From contig OX442323.1 of assembly GCA_949358305.1 (NCBI GenBank), forward strand, positions 9,734,001-9,798,000: DNA of 64,000 nucleotides. Direction: 5' to 3'. Numbering within the stretch: the stretch's first letter is position 1; the number at the start of each line of letters is the position of its first letter. This DNA is from Strigamia acuminata. Taxonomy: Eukaryota; Arthropoda; Chilopoda; Geophilomorpha; Linotaeniidae. Shown one piece after another: positions 1 through 13,326 of this stretch. The position numbers were made by a program, and so were the translations under genes. The notes beneath the pieces are model-generated. The model ran no database searches and had not been told where the DNA came from. It saw nothing but the letters and a program-made list of their open reading frames with translations.

Positions 1-1044
1 TTGGGATCGTATGTTAATTTGTTTTCTTTTCTTTAGACGAACTACCGGAAGGATTTTTCGATTTGACCGTGGAAGACGTGAGGATTCTCATGACAGATTT
101 GAAGCGACAACGGTTGACATTTGAAATTGAAATTGAAATTTAAGCAAGAAAATTGAATGAAATTGCCACTAATTGCGTCTTATTTTAAAGGCTACAATTA
201 GAAAACAGGGCGTTGCTTACGTCGGACATGAGAGACGCGCAAATGAAACGCAAGATGGCCAAGTATCCGGAAACCGTGATTCGAGTGTTTTTCCCGGACC
301 GACTGGTACTGCAGGGCAATTTTAAAGCCACAGAAACGGGTAAAGTGCACTCGTATATGGTTTTCAACTTTTTGTTCGCTTTTATGAAATATATTTGGCT
401 GTATTTTCTCGTCCAGTCGCCGACGTTATGAGTTTCGTTCGCCATTTTCTTCGAGACCACTCGGTCAGCTTTTATCTATGTAAGAAATAATGAAAATGTC
501 GAAAATGTCGAAAATGTTGACAATTGTTTTAGTTACGGCGCCACCAAAACGACATCTCGCAGCGCAGGTTCAGCTGGTGGCGGCCAATCTGGTTCCCGGC
601 GCCAACGTTTACTTCGGCAGCGAGGGAGGTCAAGATGTTTTGCGGCCTGAAATGTACTCTCGTTTGGCGTCGCCTCACGATGCGAACCGTGAAGCCATCT
701 TGCCAAGGTTTCGTCTTTATTTTATTTATTTTATTTATTTTATTTATTTTACGCAACAATTTGTTCGAATTAAATTAAATTAAATTACATTTCTTCAGAA
801 GCGAGAACATGGATGCCGATCAGCCCATGTTGAACTTGACGAACGAACACGAACAGCCGCATTTTCAACAACCGATGTCCAGTTACGACGAGCTGCCTGC
901 TCAGCCACAAATCGAAAGGAAATCGGTCGCCCCAAAATGGCTGAAATTAGGTTTCAATTCAATTGATTGATTATTCACATTGATTAAGCATTCATTTATT
1001 TTATTTTATTTTATTTTATTTTTTTTACAACAGGTAAAAAGTAG
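1..1044 (+). CDS. ASPSCR1: ASPSCR1/TUG (UBX-domain tether protein), 3' part only
   Basis: Five exons can be read, about 36-94, 191-341, 421-470, 534-708 and 798-950, plus a last small exon ending in TAG at 1042-1044. Joined, they give an ELPEGFFDLTVEDV segment, a helix with KYPETVIRVFFPDR, a UBX-type beta-grasp ending FYL-F-T-APPKR, and a C-terminal tail with APKWLKLGKK. This matches the C-terminal half of ASPSCR1/TUG, which ends in VPKWLKL in vertebrates. The family holds GLUT4 vesicles in the cell and acts as a p97/VCP cofactor through its UBX domain. All splice phases agree. The N-terminal ubiquitin-like domain lies outside the window. The stop codon is only 80 bp from the DCTN5 stop on the other strand. 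Confidence 0.88.
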
Positions 1045-1124
1045 AAAAGAATGAATTTGAAGCAACAAAATGTTGTTTTTATTTTTTTCTGCTTATTTTG
1101 AATAAATAAAAGGAGTTTGTTTAA

Positions 1125-1918
<794 letters not shown>

Positions 1919-2040
1919 GTTCCCTCGCCGAGTCGGAAGTTGATACCGAAACCGGATGCGGTCGATCGAGTGTAGTGCGCTTGACTGCCGCTAGGTTTAT
2001 GGTAGGAAGGACCAAGGTACGATGATCAATTAGTAGTACG
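1919..2040. promoter_or_regulatory. Shared DCTN5/TECPR1 intergenic promoter region
   Basis: Only 122 bp separate the start codons of two divergent genes, so both promoters and 5' UTRs must lie in this stretch or overlap the genes. No TATA box is obvious. The bidirectional use is inferred from spacing. Confidence 0.5.
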
Positions 2041-5000
2041 ATGCCCAACACTTTCCTCTGGTCCGTTAGCAGCGACGGAAAAATCTATTTGCTTTCGTCG
2101 AGCGGACAACAATGGGAAGAAATGGCGTGCGCGGGTTTGAGCATGAAACGAGTGTCCGCTTTAGAGCATTGCGCTTGGGCTTTGGGCGGAGACAATCAGA
2201 TCTACGTCTACGTCGTTTCCAGCGATGTACCCATTCGGATCAAAGAAGTCACATACGAAAACCAAGTAACAACATTTAGAAATAATTAATTAATGGAATA
2301 AAATCAAAACATTTTGCAGCGCTGGTTACCCAACGCGGGCTTCAGCGACTTTTTACTCTTCACCGACCGGCCAGTGTGGAGCAGTCAGGACGGTTTGGTG
2401 GAACGATCCAAAGATCGGATCAGTCTGCCCTCGCCAAGTTGGGCGTGGGAAGGCGACTGGACCATCGACGACAGCTTGGACGGACAGCCATTGGGGCAGG
2501 AAGTGAGTAAATGATTTGTTTTAAATTGCATTGCATTGAATTGAATTGAATTTGCAGGGATGGACTTATGCCGTCGATTTTCCCGCCACGTTCGGCAGAG
2601 AGAAGAAATTCACGTCGTTAGTTCGGAGGCGGCGCTGGTACAGATATCGGACGTTCGTCGCCGTCGATCGGTGGATTCTCGTAGGTTTTTCTTTTTTCTC
2701 TATTTTCGTTTGGCGCTTGATTCGATTTGCTTCTTTTTTGAGCAGGTTTCCGGCGTTTCGTCCGATTCGGCTGTGGAGCCATTTATCGACGTATGTGCCG
2801 GCGGCCTCGACTTACCAGGAAATGATAATGGTGAAGTATTGGTGTGGGCAGTTACTGTCCATGGACGGGTATTGCACCTGCTCTGCCTAAAACAATGCGC
2901 GGCTTAATTAACGTGTCGTTTTCGCGTTCCGTCAATTCAGGTGATGTTTCGGCAGGGGGTCTCTCGAGAACGACCGGAAGGAAACGGGTGGCTGCACGTG
3001 GAGGGCCCCGGCGGCACGGAGATGAGCAATTTGTCGGTAGGGCCCACGGGACTCGTGTGGGCGGTCAACTGGGACGGGCAGGCGTTCGCGAGAACCGGCG
3101 TGACCCGGCACAAAGCGACGGGCAGCGAGTGGGTTTTGGTGGCGGCGCCGGGCGACGGCGAAGGCGACGGTGCGAGATTACTGCAGGTGTCGGTCGGCGT
3201 CGGCGTCGTGTGGGCCGTGGGGCGCGACAACCGAATCTGGTTCTGCAAAGGAATCCGTGGCAACGAGTCGGGGACGAGCGTGGAGAGCGCAAAGGGGACC
3301 GGCTGGGTGGAGATGATCGGCTCCATGAGCATGGTGTCTGTCGGACCGTACGACCAGGTGGATTTGCATTGATTCGATTCCACGCCTATATTTGTACGTA
3401 ATAATTAATTAATATTTTACAAGGTTTGGGCCGTGAGTAAGGACGAGCCGAACGTGATCAATTTCCGAACGGGCGTGACGCCGATGGATTTGAACGGAAA
3501 GACGTGGAAGCAGATGGCGCTGCCGTTGGTGAATCGCGTCGAGCCCGAACCCGAGCACGAGCACGAGCACGAGCACGAGTGCGGCAAGATTCGAGTTCCG
3601 AGTTCGAGCGGCAGCGAAACGTCTTCGCCACGTTCGTTGCGCGGCAGTACGTCGTCGCTGCACGAGGACGATTTTCTGTCGGATCTCCATCTCGATCTCG
3701 GTCCTGGGTTCGCGTGGCTTTGGGTGAACGCCGGCGCCTGTGTCGTGGACTCTCTGCACATTCCCAATTGGTTTTCCTCGAGTAAAATGAACAGCAGCAT
3801 CGTTCTGTCGGAGCCCTGGCGGAAGCAGATCGGCACCAAACTCGTGGAGCGTTGTCGGCGCGAATTCCAGAAGTTTCGATACGAAAGTGCCGTGGAGAAA
3901 GTAAACAATTCAATTCAATTCAGTTGGATCTAATTTAATTTACTTTAATTTAATTTAATTTAATTTAATTTAATTTAATTTAATTTAATTGAAGGGGTCT
4001 TGGAAGAAGAACGGTTCTTGTCAGATTCTGCGACTCAATCAGTGGTCGGACAGTCGGATAGAATTGGAGAAAATGAATACGGACGATGCGATCGAAGGAA
4101 CGCTCACAATTTCTACAAACAACACTTTGCTCAAAGTATTGGAGCCGAATAAATGTGTTTCCTTTCTGATTTGATTTGATTTGATTTGATTTGATTTGAT
4201 TTGAATGATTTTCAGCTCAACCTGGAAGACGTGACGTGCTTGATGTGCGGCTCGGACAACAACAAGGCCGTGCTCACGCTCCACCGGCAGCGAAAGGACG
4301 ACGAGAAGGAAAGCGACGCGACGGTTCGCGTCTCTTTCCTCTCCGACTCGGACCTGGAGGATTGGCTGGCGGTTCTGAGCAGCACGTGCTGCGACATTCG
4401 GCAAGTGGTCGGCACCCCGGCGCCGCGAGCCGTGTGGGCCACCACGAACCGAGGCGACGTGTTTGCTCACAATTCCGCGGAGAGTGCGCCTCGGCTGTCC
4501 GCCATGTAATTTGAATTGAATTAAATTGAGTTTAGTTTAGTACTGTACAGGTAATTGCGAATTTATTTCCTTTGAAGGTTTTGGAGGCAACTAGGGGGTC
4601 ACTTGAGGACGGTGGAGACGAGTTGGTGCGGCGTGACGTGGGGCATCAGCTACGACAACGTTCCGTACGTGTACACGGGCGGCTGGGGCGGCGCTTTCTT
4701 CCAGGGGCTGGCCTCGAGCAGCTTCGGTATCCACCCGATGGGGGACCTGCGCCAGATGTACATCTACGAGAACCAGCGCTGGAACCCGCTGACGGGGTTC
4801 TCGACGCGCCGCCTGCCGACCGACCGTTACGAGTGGAGCGACGCGGGCGGCAAGCACGAGTGCACCAAGGAGTCGACGCGCCTGCCGTCGATGCATTGGC
4901 AGTGGGCGACGGACTGGGTGATCGACTACCACGTGCCGGGCGGCGTGGACAGGGACGGCTGGCAGTACGCCAAGGACTTCCCGCGCACTTACCACTCGCG

Positions 5001-6049
5001 CAAGGGCATCGCGGACTACGTGCGGCGCCGACGCTGGAAGCGCAAGTGCAAGCTGAGCACGACGGGCCCCTGGGACGTGGTCGAATCGGTGCCGTTGTTG
5101 GAGGTGTCGTTCCAAGTGGACCACCCGGGTGCCGACCACCCCGACTTGCCGCTGGACACGTGGGCGGTCGACAGGCGGGGCAACGTGCTCTACCGACACG
5201 GCGTGACCAAACTGAACCCCAAGGTGACCAGGACGCACAAAAAGTTGAAAAGTTTGATTTTGATTGAATCGTAATTGATTGTTTTTTGAAGGGCACGCAT
5301 TGGGAACACGTTCCCGGCGACGACTCGTTCTGTTCCATCAGCGTCGGAGCCAAGAGACAGGTGTGGGCCGTCTCCCGCGACGGTTCGGCCTTTGTTCGCA
5401 GCGGGATCAGCAACGCGAACCCCACCGGTTTACACACATTTACACATTTATTTACTTTTTCGTTTATTTATTTATTTTTCAATTAATTTTTGTGGCTTAG
5501 GATCGGTGTGGTTTCACGTGGAGCCGCCGGAATCGGGCGTCCCGTTGCGCCAAGTGTCGGTTGGCGGGATGACTGTGTGGGCGGTTGACCAGAACGGCGG
5601 ACTGTGGTTCCGCCGCGAAGTGATGCCGATGTTTCCGGAAGGAACGAGTTGGAAATTCGTCGACGACCAAGTACACAAAGTGTCCGTCAATCTAAACGAC
5701 GACGTGAGTGCGACCTGATAAGCGAAAGCTGTAATAATGATCGTGATAAGAATAAGAATTTCTAAAGTTTAGTTAAATTTGTCAGGTGTGGGTGATCGCC
5801 AAAGAGGTGAACACCGCCAACGGCACGGTCAACAACGTGATCTGTCGTCGGAAAAACGTGACGGCGGAAAGCCAAACGGGCGCGGGATGGGATTACGGAA
5901 TAGGGGTGAGTGAATTTGTCGGTGCCGGTGCCGGTGCCGGTGCCGGTTGGTGACGTGGCGATTAAATGTAATTTGTCTGTCTGTTTGTTTGCTTGCAGAG
6001 TGGCTGGAACCACATTTCCGTTCGTGGGTTTAGGAATGAAAAAACGTGA
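2041..6049 (+). CDS. TECPR1: TECPR1, tectonin beta-propeller repeat protein of autophagy
   Basis: Thirteen exons starting at 2041, 2320, 2558, 2746, 2941, 3424, 3995, 4216, 4578, 5292, 5501, 5786 and 5999 encode roughly 1,040 residues (human 1,165). Order: tectonin-type WAV repeats, a first dysferlin domain pair (YENQRWLP... and GDWTIDD...GWTYAVDF...RRRRWYR), more tectonin repeats (VWAVNWDGQAF, VWAVGRDN, VWAVSKD), a PH-like region around 3990-4500, a second dysferlin pair (YENQRWNP... GWQYAKDFP...RRRRWKRKC), then further tectonin repeats ending VRGFRNEKT. In vertebrates the protein joins ATG5-ATG12 to membranes, and its N-terminal DysF domain binds sphingomyelin on damaged lysosomes. An acidic/His dipeptide run (EH repeated) sits at 3541-3585. 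The stop is TGA at 6047-6049. Confidence 0.93.
3541..3585 (+). repeat. Coding hexamer repeat (GAGCAC), Glu-His run in TECPR1
   Basis: About four to five tandem GAGCAC units encode alternating Glu-His in a region predicted to be a loop between tectonin repeats. The unit length keeps the frame. Confidence 0.85.
3936..3991 (+). repeat. Intronic AATTT pentamer tract
   Basis: A pure run of the pentamer AATTT makes up most of a TECPR1 intron just before the acceptor near 3994. Similar pentamer tracts (TTTGA at 4171-4204, AATTT at 26405-26450, AATTT at 60122-60157) fill other introns in the window. Confidence 0.85.
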
Positions 6050-6640
6050 TATTGAAATGGATTTTTTTTTATTATTAACATTCCGTAAAACTAATAATGT
6101 CTAGTCAATAATTGCAGGGAAATGAAATGTGATAAAATACGAAATGTTTTTGAAATTAGTCTGTTTTCAATTCACCAATTCATATCGGTTTTGCGGTGAA
6201 CCTATCGCTAGTTTCGTCGGTGCCGGTCAAATGCGAGCGCAAGTTGTTTAGGAACGATTTGCCCTCGTGCCCTCGTCCTCTTCCTCGGCGTCGGCGCTCT
6301 GGAATTTGTGCGAACTCTTGCGGGCTAAAATGATGTTTCAAATTCAAAGGTGAGAAATGTATTTATTTCATGTCACATGGACATGAACGTGTTAGCGAAA
6401 AACTGGCTGTTAACAATGGCTTCCCGTGAGTGCGCGGAATGGACTTATATTGAGGCTTCCACTCGAAATTGCTTTTTTCCGTGTGCCATTGGATTCCGTA
6501 AAATGGGTACTCGTACGCTTCGTAAGTGGAGTAGCGAGTCAGTGCCTTATGCAATACAGTACCAGTACCGATATTAACAAATTTGAAAGTCGGTGTTACC
6601 GGTATTGTATCTGTATCGGGAACCTGGTACATTTTTGGAG
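6025..6640 (-). pseudogene. Broken 3' fragment of gamma-glutamyl hydrolase (with TECPR1 3' homology)
   Basis: On the minus strand, 6363-6632 reads STYEAYEYPFYGIQWHTEK followed by NFEWKPQYKSIPRT. This matches STYEVYKYPFYAVQWHPEK, then NFEWKTQSKSIPHT, in the intact GGH gene about 1.4-1.5 kb to the right. The homologous last exon (about 6170-6328) starts ARKSSHKF as in GGH. It then has a small insertion that shifts the frame, after which KSFLNNLRSHLTGT corresponds to KSLINNFHTYFTDT of the functional copy. The catalytic-histidine motif has changed from WHPEK to WHTEK. No upstream exons, catalytic cysteine or start are present. Homology continues rightward-to-left through the 3' flank toward the TECPR1 stop, so a tandem duplication is the likely origin. 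Confidence 0.85.
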
Positions 6641-7606
6641 AAAGAATTGTGAACTACAAGTAATACTGGTACAATACTGATATTAAACATTTTAAAGGCA
6701 CCGTACTTGACTGCCAGGTGGTACTTTTGAAAAGAAACAGTATTGCTGGTAAAAAAAAAAAAAGCCAAAAATACTGTGCACCAACCTGCAGTTAATTTTT
6801 TTTTAATACTGGCCAAACACTGATTAGTAACAATAGTAGGAGCATTCAATAATAAGTCATTTATTTTACTTATTTCACTTACTTGTTGTTTTATCCATTT
6901 AAATTTAAATTGAATGCACCGAGTGAAAATAAACAAAATCATTAAAATAATTAAAATAATTAAAATAATTAAAATAATTAAAATAATTAAAATAATTAAA
7001 ATAATTAAAATAATTAAAATAAATAAAATAATTAAAATAATTAAAATAATTAAGATAATTTTAAATAATAAAATGAATTAAGGTAATTTGAAATATTTAA
7101 AACAATTAAAATTGAAAAATTGTGGTTGGGTTTTGATTGATTACTTGGTTTTGACCAACAACTAGCGAAGGAATAGATAAGGTCATATTGATGCCGATTA
7201 TGGATAGGGAAGCTCGAGACAATTTTCTACTTGGCTTCAAGCTCGCCTGCAGAATGAACGTTTTTAGCTGTAACCTTGATAGGAGGAACTTGAAAACAAA
7301 GGGTGCGAATGTCACGCATGCTCGTAAATAGTAAGCGGATGTTTTTGACATCCACTCGCAACAAATGTCACGAAAGCGCTGGAAATCAAAAATGCTCACT
7401 GTTTGATCTGCACTCTTTATAAATTCAAATGCACAAACACTTAAAACACAACTTTTTGAATGCCACTACCCGTAGTGTTTCAAACACTAGGGTTTAAGAC
7501 TGAAAAACTGTGATATTTAAATGCATTTATTGAATAACATTAGAAAGAAAAAGGAATAATAACTTGATAAAATACAAATTATAGTGTCCATTTGACTGTT
7601 TTTAAT
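6640..7606. other. Gene-free spacer with AT minisatellite and a TECPR1 3' relic
   Basis: I see no gene here. The stretch holds AT-rich unique sequence, a 9-bp minisatellite (6941-7056), and near 7480-7560 a segment resembling the TECPR1 stop-codon region and 3' flank (about 6025-6090). The last is explained by the tandem duplication that produced the GGH fragment. Confidence 0.6.
6941..7056 (+). repeat. 9-bp AT minisatellite (ATTAAAATA unit)
   Basis: About twelve nearly perfect copies of a 9-bp ATTAAAATA unit lie between the GGH fragment and the intact GGH gene. The array sits inside the duplicated interval. Confidence 0.9.
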
Positions 7607-9087
7607 TCACCAATTCTTATCAGTTTTGTGAAACAAGTAAACCTCGGTGAACGAGCTGTTTGAAGTGTCGGTGAAGTAAGTGTGGAAGTTATTGATGAGC
7701 GACTTGTCCTCGGCCTCGGCGTTGTAGAATTTGTGCGAACTCTTGCGGGCTAAAATGGGATTGCAAAGATGAGAAATAAATTTCAGTTGTTTTGTTTTGT
7801 TTTAATGTGACTGGATGATGAACGAGTTAGTTACTTTCGCCGATGAACATGTTTGCGAAAAACTGACTGGTAAAAATGGCTTCCCGGGTGTGCGGAATCG
7901 ACTTGCTTTGAGTTTTCCACTCAAAATTATTTTTTTCCGGGTGCCATTGAACTGCGTAAAATGGGTACTTGTACACTTCGTAAGTGGAGACGAAGTTGAG
8001 TCCGTTGGTGTCTTTGTTAGTGGAAAGAACGTGAATCACTTTGTCCAGTCCGGAAGCGGTGACGTTCTGCAACAAATTGAAATTGAATTATTGCATTATG
8101 ATTGATTCGCTAGTTTTTCGTTTTTTACCTCCGGGGTCAAGCACTTGTGGTGGAAATTGGCCGTCACCGGTTTAGTTTTGAGGTCGGTGATGAAGTTGTC
8201 GGACGGAATGTTTTGAAACATGCGACTTTTGTCGTAGTCGGGCTCCAACACGAGCGGGTAAGCGACGTCTTGGGCCGAGCACGGCGTGGGCAAGTACGTT
8301 TGGTTGGCGAGCAGAATCGAAAGCATTTCGAAACCCAAACAAGTGGCCCAGATCGCGAAGTAATCGGAATTCTCGTTGGCCTTCGAACGATAAAAACAAA
8401 CACACAAAATAAAACAAAACTAAACTAAACGAAATGTGATTTTCATTACTTTAACTGCGCTTTTAAATAGCGATGTGGCAGATTGGTAATATCCCGAACT
8501 CTGATTTTGCAAAGAAACTCCACCACCGGGCAACAGCAATCTGACACACACACAAACACCAATTAATTTTCATTAATTTTCAATTAATTTTATTTCTACC
8601 CGTTTATTGCGTTGAACAGGTAGCTGTAGTAATCCTCTTCTCTGTTGATGCTTAAAAATACAAGAGTGAGTGAGTTAGTTAGTTAGTTAGTTAGTTATCT
8701 TATTTATTTTGGAAATTCGTCATGTTTGCTCGTACAGAACCGGGACGACTCGAGCTCCGGCCATTTCCAAGAACTTGATGTACGAAGACGGAATGTAACT
8801 TTCGGCCCATTGAAATTGTTTGTGCAGTCCGTCGGGCACTTCCACCGACAACACCCCTGCAAATTGAGAGATTTAAAAGTTCTTTTTGAGGTAGTTTCGG
8901 TTTCGTTTTTATTATTCTTGTTGATCGTTTTATCACGTCACTTACCAATGATCGGACGCTGGTTGTCGGCGTCGTTCTTCCGCTTGTCCGCGTTGACAGT
9001 CGCGCGCCAACTTGGCACTCTGCAGTGCGTCGAGGCAAAACAAAGGCAGATCACGAAAACAACCGAGGAAATAGGTGCAGCAGTCAT
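7607..9087 (-). CDS. GGH: Gamma-glutamyl hydrolase
   Basis: Minus-strand exons between 9087 (ATG) and the TGA at 7607-7609 encode a secreted/lysosomal C26 peptidase that removes glutamates from folyl-polyglutamates. The N-terminus (MTAAPISSVVFVICLCFAST) is a typical signal peptide. Then come RPIIGVLS at the start of the mature enzyme, YIKFLEMAGARVVPV, the LLLPGGG motif, the nucleophile motif IWATCLGFEML (Cys), and WHPEKNNFEW with the catalytic His. The C-terminus is NSSFTEVYLFHKTDKNW. Length is about 310-320 residues, as in the family. The gene is divergent from CSN1 (233 bp between starts). A partial, broken copy lies immediately downstream. Confidence 0.94.
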
Positions 9088-9320
9088 GTTGATGCGAATG
9101 CAAAAAGTGAGTCAATCAAAATTACTATTTACATATATATGATTGTCGATCGCGATACGGATGGGGAATCCCCATGCTTGCCCCGCACTGCTTCGAAAAC
9201 GAGACGAGTTGACGGTGGCGCCGCGCAGTGGTATAATTTATCAAATCGTTTTGTCGTTCAGTCCTTCAGTCAGTTCGTCGCTTGCATTTGGAATAGACTC
9301 GAGACTTGAAACGAGAAAGA
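9088..9320. promoter_or_regulatory. Shared GGH/CSN1 promoter region
   Basis: The 233 bp between divergent start codons must hold both promoters. No TATA box is obvious. A GAAACGAG motif precedes the CSN1 start. Confidence 0.45.
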
Positions 9321-11321
9321 ATGCCGTTACCGCTACAAGTATCCATTTTTCAGGTATTTAGACGAGTTCTGGGGTGTCGATAAATGATAAAAAGTATCGT
9401 TTTAGAGTTCGGGCACGAATGCGGTGAACCTGGTCAGTTGCGTTCGTGGTTCGGGGGTCGTGGAGCCCATGCAAGTGGACGCTCCGCCGCCCGAAGAAAA
9501 CGACAACACCGAGGAGGAAGCGTACATCGTGGAGAACAGCGCGCTGGATTTGGAGGCGTACGCGAACAGCTACACGGGGTTGGCCAAGTTGTGTCGTTTG
9601 ATCTACATCGCCGACCACTGTCCCTGTCTAAAGATCGAGGCGCTGAAAATGGCTTTGACTTACGTCCAAACCACGTACAACGTCAACTTGTACCAGCAGA
9701 TTCATCGAAAACTGTACGAGGCGGCCGGGTGAGAGAAAGAAATATATTTAAAAATTAAAAATAAATAAATAAAAATAAAAAATTACGTACTCCGTATTAT
9801 TTAATGATTTTTTTGTTTAATGATTTAGTTTGTCCAATCTACCGGACGTGACGGGAGGAGTGGCGAACAATATCCCACCGCTGGACGTGGTGTGGGTCGA
9901 GAGCAAATCGAAGAAAGCGGCCCTCAAGCTGGAGAAACTCGACACCGATCTGAAAAATTATAAAAGCAACTCGATCAAGGAGAGCATTCGACGAGGACAC
10001 GACGATCTGGGCGACCACTACCTGGACTGTGGCGACCTGAGCAACGCTCTCAAATGCTACTCCAGGGCCCGCGATTACTGCACGAGTGGCAAACACGTGG
10101 TCAACATGTGTTTGAACGTTATTAAAGTAAACATTTAATTTTAATAATCCAATTTGATATGATTTGATGTGATTTGATTTGATGTAGGTGAGCGTGTATT
10201 TGCAAAATTGGGCTCATGTCCTCAGTTACGTGAACAAGGCGGAAGCCACGCCGGAATTCGCCGAAGCGCACGGAAAAGATGGCAACCAAGCGGTAATCAC
10301 CAAGTTGCAATGCGCCGCAGGATTGGCCGAATTGGCGAATAAGAAGTACAAGTCGGCCGCTAAAAACTTCCTTCAGGCCAGTTTCGATCACTGCGATTTT
10401 CCAGAGGTGAATTATTTTTCTTCTTATTATTTATTGCTTTATTAATTTATTGATTTATTTATTATTTATATTTTTAAATGTTAGTTGTTATCGCCGAGCA
10501 ATGTGGCGATTTATGGCGGTTTGTGCGCGTTGGCTTCGTTCGACAGGCAGGAATTGCAGAAACACGTCATTTCCAGCAGGTTCATTTCCAGCATTATTTT
10601 ATTTCTTTTTATTTATGTAATTACTTGTTTACGTAGCTCGTTTAAATTGTTTCTCGAACTGGAGCCTCAACTTCGTGACATCGTGTTCAAATTTTACGAA
10701 TCCAAATACGCGTCGTGCTTGAAATTGTTGGACGAAATCAAGGACAATCTGCTCCTGGACATGTACCTGGCGCAACACGTGAACACGCTGTACACGCAAA
10801 TCCGGAACCGAGCTCTAATTCAGTATTTCAGTCCGTACTTGTCGGCGGACATGAACCGCATGGCCGCGGCGTTCAACACGACGTTGGTGGCGCTGGAAGA
10901 CGAGCTCATGCAGTTGATTTTAGAAGGGCAAATTCAAGCGCGAATCGATTCTCACAATAAAATTCTCTACGCCAAGGACACCGATCAGCGAAGCACAACT
11001 TTTGAACGCTCCTTCACGATGGGCAAAGAATATCAAAGGAAAACGAAAGTAAGCAAATACATTTTTTTTAAATTTAAATTTAAATTTAAATTTCTAATTT
11101 CTAATTTTATTCTTTTTATTCATTTCAGGCTCTTATTTTACGGTCGGCCATGTTGAAAAACCAGATTCACGTTAAAGTATTTGAGTCGGATACGAAATTG
11201 GAACGGTGAATGATTTGTGATTTACAATTTTGTCTCAATTCTGCAGAGCCCGCCGCGCGACGGATCGCAGGGAGGCGAAATGAGCATGGCGCCGGGAAAT
11301 AGTAGTGTTCCCCGAAATTAA
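9321..11321 (+). CDS. GPS1: COP9 signalosome subunit 1
   Basis: The first exon encodes [11 protein letters not shown], closely matching the vertebrate CSN1 start. Later exons (from about 9405, 9828, 10187, 10485, 10637 and 11130) carry VEPMQVD, YVVEN-like [13 protein letters not shown], the highly conserved [39 protein letters not shown] (TPR-like Rpn7 region), [20 protein letters not shown], and the PCI domain with [16 protein letters not shown] and [13 protein letters not shown]. The last exon gives [12 protein letters not shown] and stops at TAA 11319-11321. It is a core subunit of the CSN deneddylase that regulates cullin-RING ligases. The order GGH-CSN1-PSMD12-PSMD10 brings three proteasome-lid/CSN-related genes together. 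Confidence 0.96.
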
Positions 11322-11431
11322 ATTCAATTCCATTAAAAGATTAACTTTAATTTTTTGTTTTTATTATTTTTATTATTTCTTTTATTCAAACTAATACAGA
11401 ATAATGAAAAAAGAAAGAAATTGTTATTTAT

Positions 11432-13326
11432 TTATTCTTTAACGGAAAGGAGGTGTTTGTGAATCATTTCTTCTTTGTTGATCAAGTGCGTGGCCTTGTT
11501 GACGAGCTGCATGAGCGAATCGATGTTGTGCGACCACTCGTTGAGCACTTCGTTCGGATCCTTGTGTTGGCTGAAGTTGATGATTCCCGCCAACCGGTCC
11601 GTTTTGGCTTGCACCGTTTTGTTGACCACCAGAATGGACAGGAAATCCTCAGTTTCCTGGACGGTCAAGTCGAGCAAATTGGCCATACGAGACAGCGTGA
11701 TCTGCGTGTAATATTTCGCCATTATGCGGATGTTCTGCAAACAGTTTAGATTCGGATAAGTTTTCTTTTTCTTTTTTTCCTAAATTTTTGTTTGTTAAGT
11801 ACGTGTTCGACCACGCGGCTTTTAAGGTCCTGCCAACGCTTGTCGCCGGCCTCGCCTCGGAACACGTCGGTCGCGAGCAGCTCCGCAGATCCCGTCTTCA
11901 GATCTTGCTCGAAGCACTTGCACAAATGGCTCCATTTGATCAGCTCGGGCTTGATGAACAATTGCAGCAGTTGTCTAGTGGTTGTAATGTAAGGTAATGT
12001 AATGTAATGCGGTGTCGTGTCGTGTCGTCGATACTCACTTGTATTTGCTGATTTCTTGCAAATTCTTTTCCTCCTTGACCCTGTGAATGAGATCGGATTG
12101 CTCGTTGTCGAACGGCGCCAAAATCAAGTACAAAATGACACATTTGAGGACCTGAAAACGCGACGGGATTAATTTACAATTCAAAACAACCCCAATTTGC
12201 TCGTTCACCTCCTTGCGTTTTTCCTCATCCTCTTGCACGGAAGGGGTCACGTAGATGGCCCTGAAGTGCTTGCAGATGGACAGGAACGAGCCTTCATGCT
12301 GGTCCAATTCGATCATCAAGTTGTAGTATTTTAGCTTCAAATTCTGGAAAGCGGAAAGACGAAGTGAGACAGACAGAGAGATGGAGATGGAGAGATTTTG
12401 GCGACGTTTTTACCTGTATGGAATCGTCTTGGAAAAACTTCGTGTTGATTTTCTTACTGATGATCTGCGTGCGAATGTAGTCCTTCTTGGCCAGACACAG
12501 ACGCATTTGCTCCAAAATGAGTTCCACTTTTTCTTTCTTTTCCATCGAGCCGAACGTTTCGACCTGCAACTCCTGGAGGATGGACGCGGCCTCATCGATG
12601 TCGCCTTCCTCCTCTTTGATTTTAGCCAGCTTATGGGTGAGTCGCGCCCGTTCGATTTCCACGTAGATCTGCGGATGCCAACCACGTTTTACTTTACATT
12701 ACAAATTACAAATACAATTGCAAATCTCACTTTTCCCGCCGTCACGGTTCTCAGCGTGTCGATGAATTTCAACGTGGACTCTTTGTCCGGCATTTTCTCG
12801 ACGTAAGTACAGCATTCCTGAACCATCTTCGTTACGGACTAAATAATAATATGAAATAAAAAATATGAAATCAAATCGACATTTTAAATTAAATTTTGTA
12901 CCGTTTTGATTTGACTTCTACGTTTCGTTAAAAGCACGATGTGCTCGTTCAGAGCGGTGAAATTCTTCATTTCGAAACATAATTTGACGATCGTCACGAG
13001 GATTCTGCTGGTCGAGTGAGTGTCGGCGCCCTTGAAATTTCAATTCATTTTTTAATTTATTTATTTATGTATTTACTAATTCCATTCAGTTCGTACGGTT
13101 CTGGCTTGTTTCTCCACCGAAAGAAGAATGTCCAGCGCTTCGTTCAACTTCCCTTCCTGCGAAATCGACAATGTATAATGAATGTGTTCCAAGTTGGTCA
13201 CAATCGGTAATGAGTGATAAATAATACCTTGGCTAATTTTTCGCACTGGGGGATCTTCTCATCGCAAGCGCTGGTGTAATCCACTTCCATTTTCACCACG
13301 CGACCCGTATCGCTTAAATGATCCAT
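11432..13326 (-). CDS. PSMD12: 26S proteasome non-ATPase subunit 12 (Rpn5)
   Basis: Minus-strand exons from ATG at 13324-13326 to TAA at 11432-11434 encode about 450 residues (human 456). Readable pieces in order: [23 protein letters not shown], the helical [33 protein letters not shown] region, QTQIIS-like [61 protein letters not shown], and the PCI winged-helix part [19 protein letters not shown] with DRLAGIINF and ending HLLSVKE. It is a lid subunit of the 19S regulator. It is tail-to-tail with CSN1, a paralogous PCI protein, with 110 bp between stops, and head-to-head with PSMD10. Confidence 0.95.

Noticed and set aside
2844..3401. Long Arg/Gly-rich ORFs overlapping TECPR1 in other frames (also in BPTF, DCTN5 and SPAG17)
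   Set aside because: They are frame shadows of GC-rich real exons, without introns or motifs of their own.
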